Positions 61,070 to 64,000 of a DNA stretch of 64,000 bases are shown piece after piece (the first letter of the stretch is position 1; every line of letters begins with the position of its first letter). The position numbers and the translations under genes were made by a program. Below the pieces are notes generated by a model that saw only the letters and a program-made list of their open reading frames with translations, searched no databases and was not told the origin of the DNA. The stretch comes from Phyllobacterium trifolii (GTDB taxonomy: Bacteria; Pseudomonadota; Alphaproteobacteria; Rhizobiales; Rhizobiaceae). The stretch spans positions 124,001 through 188,000 of the forward strand of contig NZ_JACHXN010000006.1 in assembly GCF_014192095.1 (NCBI RefSeq), given 5' to 3'.

Positions 61070-64000
61070 TCTCGAAGTTCTTCATAGAACGGCCCGTACT
61101 GGCCAATGTGATCGCCATCCTCATGGTCGTCATCGGCTTTGTTTCGCTTTATTCGCTGCCGGTCGCGCAATATCCGAATGTCGTGCCGCCAACCGTACAG
61201 GTCACGACCCGCTATCCCGGAGCCAGCGCCCGCACGCTGATCGATACGGTCGCATTGCCGATCGAGCAGCAGGTCAACGGCGTCGAGGACATGCTCTACA
61301 TGCAGTCTTACGCAGCCTCTGACGGCAGCTACGCGCTTACAGTCACTTTCGCCATCGGCACCGATCTCGACGCGGCACAGGTGCTCGTACAAAACCGTGT
61401 CTCTGCCGCGTTGGCCTCGTTGCCGCAATCGGTGCAGGTTCAGGGCGTCAATGTTCAAAAGAAGTCGACGTCGATCCTCGAGATCGTCACGTTGACCTCG
61501 CCGGACAACAGCCACGACAGTCTCTACCTCAGCAATTACGCAACGATCGCTTTGAAAGATGAAATCGCCCGAATCCCCGGCGTTGGCAATGTTACGGTAT
61601 TTGGGGCGGGTCAATATTCGATGCGTATCTGGCTCGATCCTGACAAGATGCAGGCGCGCGGCCTGACGGCGCAGGACGTCATCCAGTCGCTGCAGCAGCA
61701 GAGCGAGCAGGTGACCGCCGGTCAGGTGGGCATGCCGCCTGCGCCGGAGAACCAATCCTTCCAGTATACGATCAATGTCGAAAGCCGCCTCAATGATCCA
61801 GACGCGTTTGGTGCGGTCATCGTCAAGACCGACGCCAATGGCGGCATGACGCGCGTGCGCGATATCGGCCGCGTTGAGCTCGGTGCGCAGACCTATAGTC
61901 AGGTGTTCCGGCTCGATGGGGCGGATTCCGCGGGCCTCGCGATCTTCCTGTCTCCGGGCGCCAATGCACTTGACGTGGCCAAGAGCGTAAGCGCCAAAAT
62001 GAAGACGCTCGCTGCCGGGTTTCCGCAGGGCGTTGCTTATTCCATTCCATTCGACACGACTACCTTCGTCAGCCAGGCAATCGGCGAGGTCTACAAGACC
62101 TTGTTCGAAGCGGCGCTTCTGGTACTGATCGTCATTCTCGTCTTCCTGCAGGACTGGCGCGCCATGCTGGTGCCCGCGACGACCGTGCCGGTGACCATCA
62201 TCGGCGCTTTCGCAGCGATGGCTGCGATGGGATTTTCCGTCAACCTCTCGACCCTGTTCGCCATCGTGCTGGCGATCGGCATCGTCGTCGACGACGCAAT
62301 CGTCGTGGTCGAGAGCGCCTCGCACAATATGGAGCGCGGCATGTCCGGCCATGACGCGGCCATTAGCGCGATGGATATGCTATTCGGGCCGATCGTCGGC
62401 ATCACGCTCGTTCTCATGGCTGTGTTTCTGCCCGCTGCATTTCTGCCAGGTATCACCGGCCAGATATTTTCGCAGTTTGCTCTCGTTATTGCAGCCACTG
62501 CGTTCATCAGCGCCATCAACGCCGCAACGTTGAAGCCGACGCAGTGCGCCATGTGGTTGCGGCCCCCGGTTCCGCCGGAACAACGCAACTTCTTTTTTCG
62601 CGGGTTCAATGCAGTCTACCAGCGCCTCGAAAACGGCTATGTCCGTGTGATCGGTTCGATGGTAGCGCGCAGCGGCCTCATGGCGGTGATCGCACTGCTT
62701 ATCGTCGCCGCCGCCGGTTACGGCATGTCGCGTGCGCCAACCGGCTTCCTGCCCATCGAGGATCAGGGTTATCTTCTGGCTGCGGTGCAATTGCCGGATG
62801 GCGCTGCCCTTGGCCGCACGGAAAAGTCACTGGAGGAACTGGGGAAGGTCGCGAAGGAAACGCCGGGCGTCTCCCAGGTCATCACCATTGCCGGCATTTC
62901 TGCCCTCGACAATAATTCCGCACTCGCCAATGCCGGTCTTGCCTACATCATGCTCGATGACTGGAGCAAGCGCGGCCCTGGCGAGGACCTGGCTTCCCTC
63001 TACAAAACGCTGAACGCGAAACTCAAAGGCGTGGGCGAGGGCAGGGTACTCGTTCTTCCGCCACCGCCGATCCAGGGTATCGGCAATGCCGGCGGGTTCA
63101 CCATGCAGACTGAACTACGCGACGGCAGTTTTGATCTCGCCAAACTGCAGAGCCTGACCAATGCCATAGTGAAAGCGGCTGAATCCCAGTCGGGTATTCA
63201 AAGCATCAATGCACCTTTTCAGGCCAATGCGCCGCAATATACCGTGGAAATCGATCGCGAGAAGATCGAGTCTCTCCAGCTGACGACCGATCTGGTTTTC
63301 GATACCCTCGCAAGCTATCTCGGCTCTAGCTATGTCGCTCAATTCAACAAGTTCGGCCGGGTGTTCCAGATTTATGTCCAGGGGGATGCACAATTCCGCC
63401 TGACGCCGGACAGCATCAACAACCTGACTGTGCGCAACAATAATGGCGACATGATCTCGCTCGGAACGGTGTTGACCATCATACCGAGCGTCGGCCCCTC
63501 TTTGATCAGCCTCTATAATCTCTATCCTTCGGCCTCGATCGTCGGCGTACCAGCGGCGACATTTTCGTCGGGCGAGGCGATGAACCTTATGGAAGAGATC
63601 GCGACCGCCACTCTGCCGAATGGCACGAGCTACGAATGGACGGCGCTGTCGTACCAGGAGAAGCTGGTCGGCAACCAGATGATCATGGTCTTCGCTCTTG
63701 CGCTGTTGCTGGTCTATCTGGTGCTCGCCGGGCAATATGAAAGCTGGATTGCCCCGGTATCGGTGCTGCTTGCTGCGCCGCTGTCATTAATCGGCCCTGT
63801 TTCCATTTTCCTCGGACTGCATGTCGCTATCAATCTCTACGTGCAGATCGGCCTTATTCTGCTCCTTGCGTTGTCGGCCAAGAATGCCATCCTCATCGTC
63901 GAAATGGCGCGTGAGTTGCGTGCGTCCGGGCAATCGATCATCGATTCAGCGACGGGCGCGGCACGGGCTCGCTTCCGGCCGATCCTGATGACGTCATTTG
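61066..64000 (+). CDS. RND efflux transporter permease, HAE1 family (partial)
   Basis: The frame stays open to the window edge, giving 978 residues of an expected 1040-1060. The N-terminus SKFFIERPVLANVIAILMVVIG is typical of AcrB. Proton-relay residues are Asp409-Asp410 (VVDDAIVVVES) and Lys939 (LSAKNAILIVEMAR). Likely a multidrug pump with the adaptor just upstream. No outer-membrane channel gene is within the window; it may follow on the right. Confidence 0.93.
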   Translation, partial: MISKFFIERPVLANVIAILMVVIGFVSLYSLPVAQYPNVVPPTVQVTTRYPGASARTLIDTVALPIEQQVNGVEDMLYMQSYAASDGSYALTVTFAIGTDLDAAQVLVQNRVSAALASLPQSVQVQGVNVQKKSTSILEIVTLTSPDNSHDSLYLSNYATIALKDEIARIPGVGNVTVFGAGQYSMRIWLDPDKMQARGLTAQDVIQSLQQQSEQVTAGQVGMPPAPENQSFQYTINVESRLNDPDAFGAVIVKTDANGGMTRVRDIGRVELGAQTYSQVFRLDGADSAGLAIFLSPGANALDVAKSVSAKMKTLAAGFPQGVAYSIPFDTTTFVSQAIGEVYKTLFEAALLVLIVILVFLQDWRAMLVPATTVPVTIIGAFAAMAAMGFSVNLSTLFAIVLAIGIVVDDAIVVVESASHNMERGMSGHDAAISAMDMLFGPIVGITLVLMAVFLPAAFLPGITGQIFSQFALVIAATAFISAINAATLKPTQCAMWLRPPVPPEQRNFFFRGFNAVYQRLENGYVRVIGSMVARSGLMAVIALLIVAAAGYGMSRAPTGFLPIEDQGYLLAAVQLPDGAALGRTEKSLEELGKVAKETPGVSQVITIAGISALDNNSALANAGLAYIMLDDWSKRGPGEDLASLYKTLNAKLKGVGEGRVLVLPPPPIQGIGNAGGFTMQTELRDGSFDLAKLQSLTNAIVKAAESQSGIQSINAPFQANAPQYTVEIDREKIESLQLTTDLVFDTLASYLGSSYVAQFNKFGRVFQIYVQGDAQFRLTPDSINNLTVRNNNGDMISLGTVLTIIPSVGPSLISLYNLYPSASIVGVPAATFSSGEAMNLMEEIATATLPNGTSYEWTALSYQEKLVGNQMIMVFALALLLVYLVLAGQYESWIAPVSVLLAAPLSLIGPVSIFLGLHVAINLYVQIGLILLLALSAKNAILIVEMARELRASGQSIIDSATGAARARFRPILMTSF

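Noticed and set aside
60916-62352. Minus-strand open frame of about 475 codons over the RND genes
   Set aside because: Antisense to the AcrA/AcrB-like genes; no recognisable domain.
1-64000. Mobile elements, CRISPR arrays, tRNA or rRNA genes, attachment sites
   Set aside because: I looked for transposase-like frames, spaced direct repeats and cloverleaf-like CCA-ended regions and found none I could support.

Overview
The window is a gene-dense (about 58-60% G+C by eye), accessory-type stretch of an alphaproteobacterial replicon. The gene families fit a Hyphomicrobiales (Rhizobiales) member near Phyllobacteriaceae/Brucellaceae/Rhizobiaceae: rhizobial-type sugar, amino acid, peptide and iron-type ABC importers, a TctCBA tripartite tricarboxylate transporter, paired MarR and GntR/FCD regulators, and CspA followed by a DUF6481-like protein. 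I see no rRNA, tRNA, CRISPR array, insertion sequence or phage gene. Species is not assigned.

Layout. 0-3.5 kb: a sugar ABC importer (binding protein divergent from ATPase and permease) with an extended-SDR epimerase-like enzyme. 3.5-6 kb: DedA protein, then a divergent LysR/SDR pair with a clear LysR box. 6-10.8 kb: a polar amino acid ABC importer, an Lrp/AsnC regulator and a PPi-type phosphofructokinase homologue, all on the minus strand. 10.9-16.3 kb: cspA with a strong promoter and long leader, the DUF6481-like gene, an ABC exporter, an unknown ORF, an ArsC/LMW-phosphatase-like protein that has lost its cysteine nucleophile, a solitary HigA-like protein and a MarR-GNAT fusion with a perfect operator. 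16.3-20.8 kb: an FAD dehydrogenase and a PAS-GGDEF-EAL protein.

20.9-30.4 kb: a peptide-type ABC importer split around its catabolic genes (fused ATPase, MarR regulator, SDR, DAO-type flavoenzyme, binding protein, two permeases, second DAO-type flavoenzyme). It looks like an uptake-and-oxidation module for an amine or amino-acid derivative.

30.4-47.3 kb is the most distinctive part: a catabolic regulon for an organic acid. It holds three MmgE/PrpD proteins, TctCBA, an SDR without the usual catalytic residues, PdxA, three isocitrate/isopropylmalate/tartrate dehydrogenase-family genes (one frameshifted), an alpha/beta hydrolase of the fluoroacetate dehalogenase/trans-epoxysuccinate hydrolase type, an AbrB-family membrane protein and a GntR/FCD regulator. 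A near-identical 17-bp element (ATTGTYGACAATTTACA) lies upstream of three of its transcription units, which ties them together. A tartrate/epoxysuccinate-like or halogenated di/tricarboxylate substrate is my inference. A paired chromate-transporter-family gene set sits inside it.

47.4-59.5 kb: an iron/AfuABC-type ABC importer on the minus strand, divergent from a second GntR/FCD regulator that leads a complete Dpp-type importer operon containing two dihydrodipicolinate-synthase-family aldolases. Two copies of CTGTTGACAG, 70 bp apart and in opposite orientation, lie in the divergent promoter region. 59.5-64 kb: a small Cys-containing secreted protein and an AcrAB-type RND efflux pair, the pump running off the end.

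A recurring feature is a strong hairpin immediately after a binding-protein gene and before the next transporter gene (four cases).
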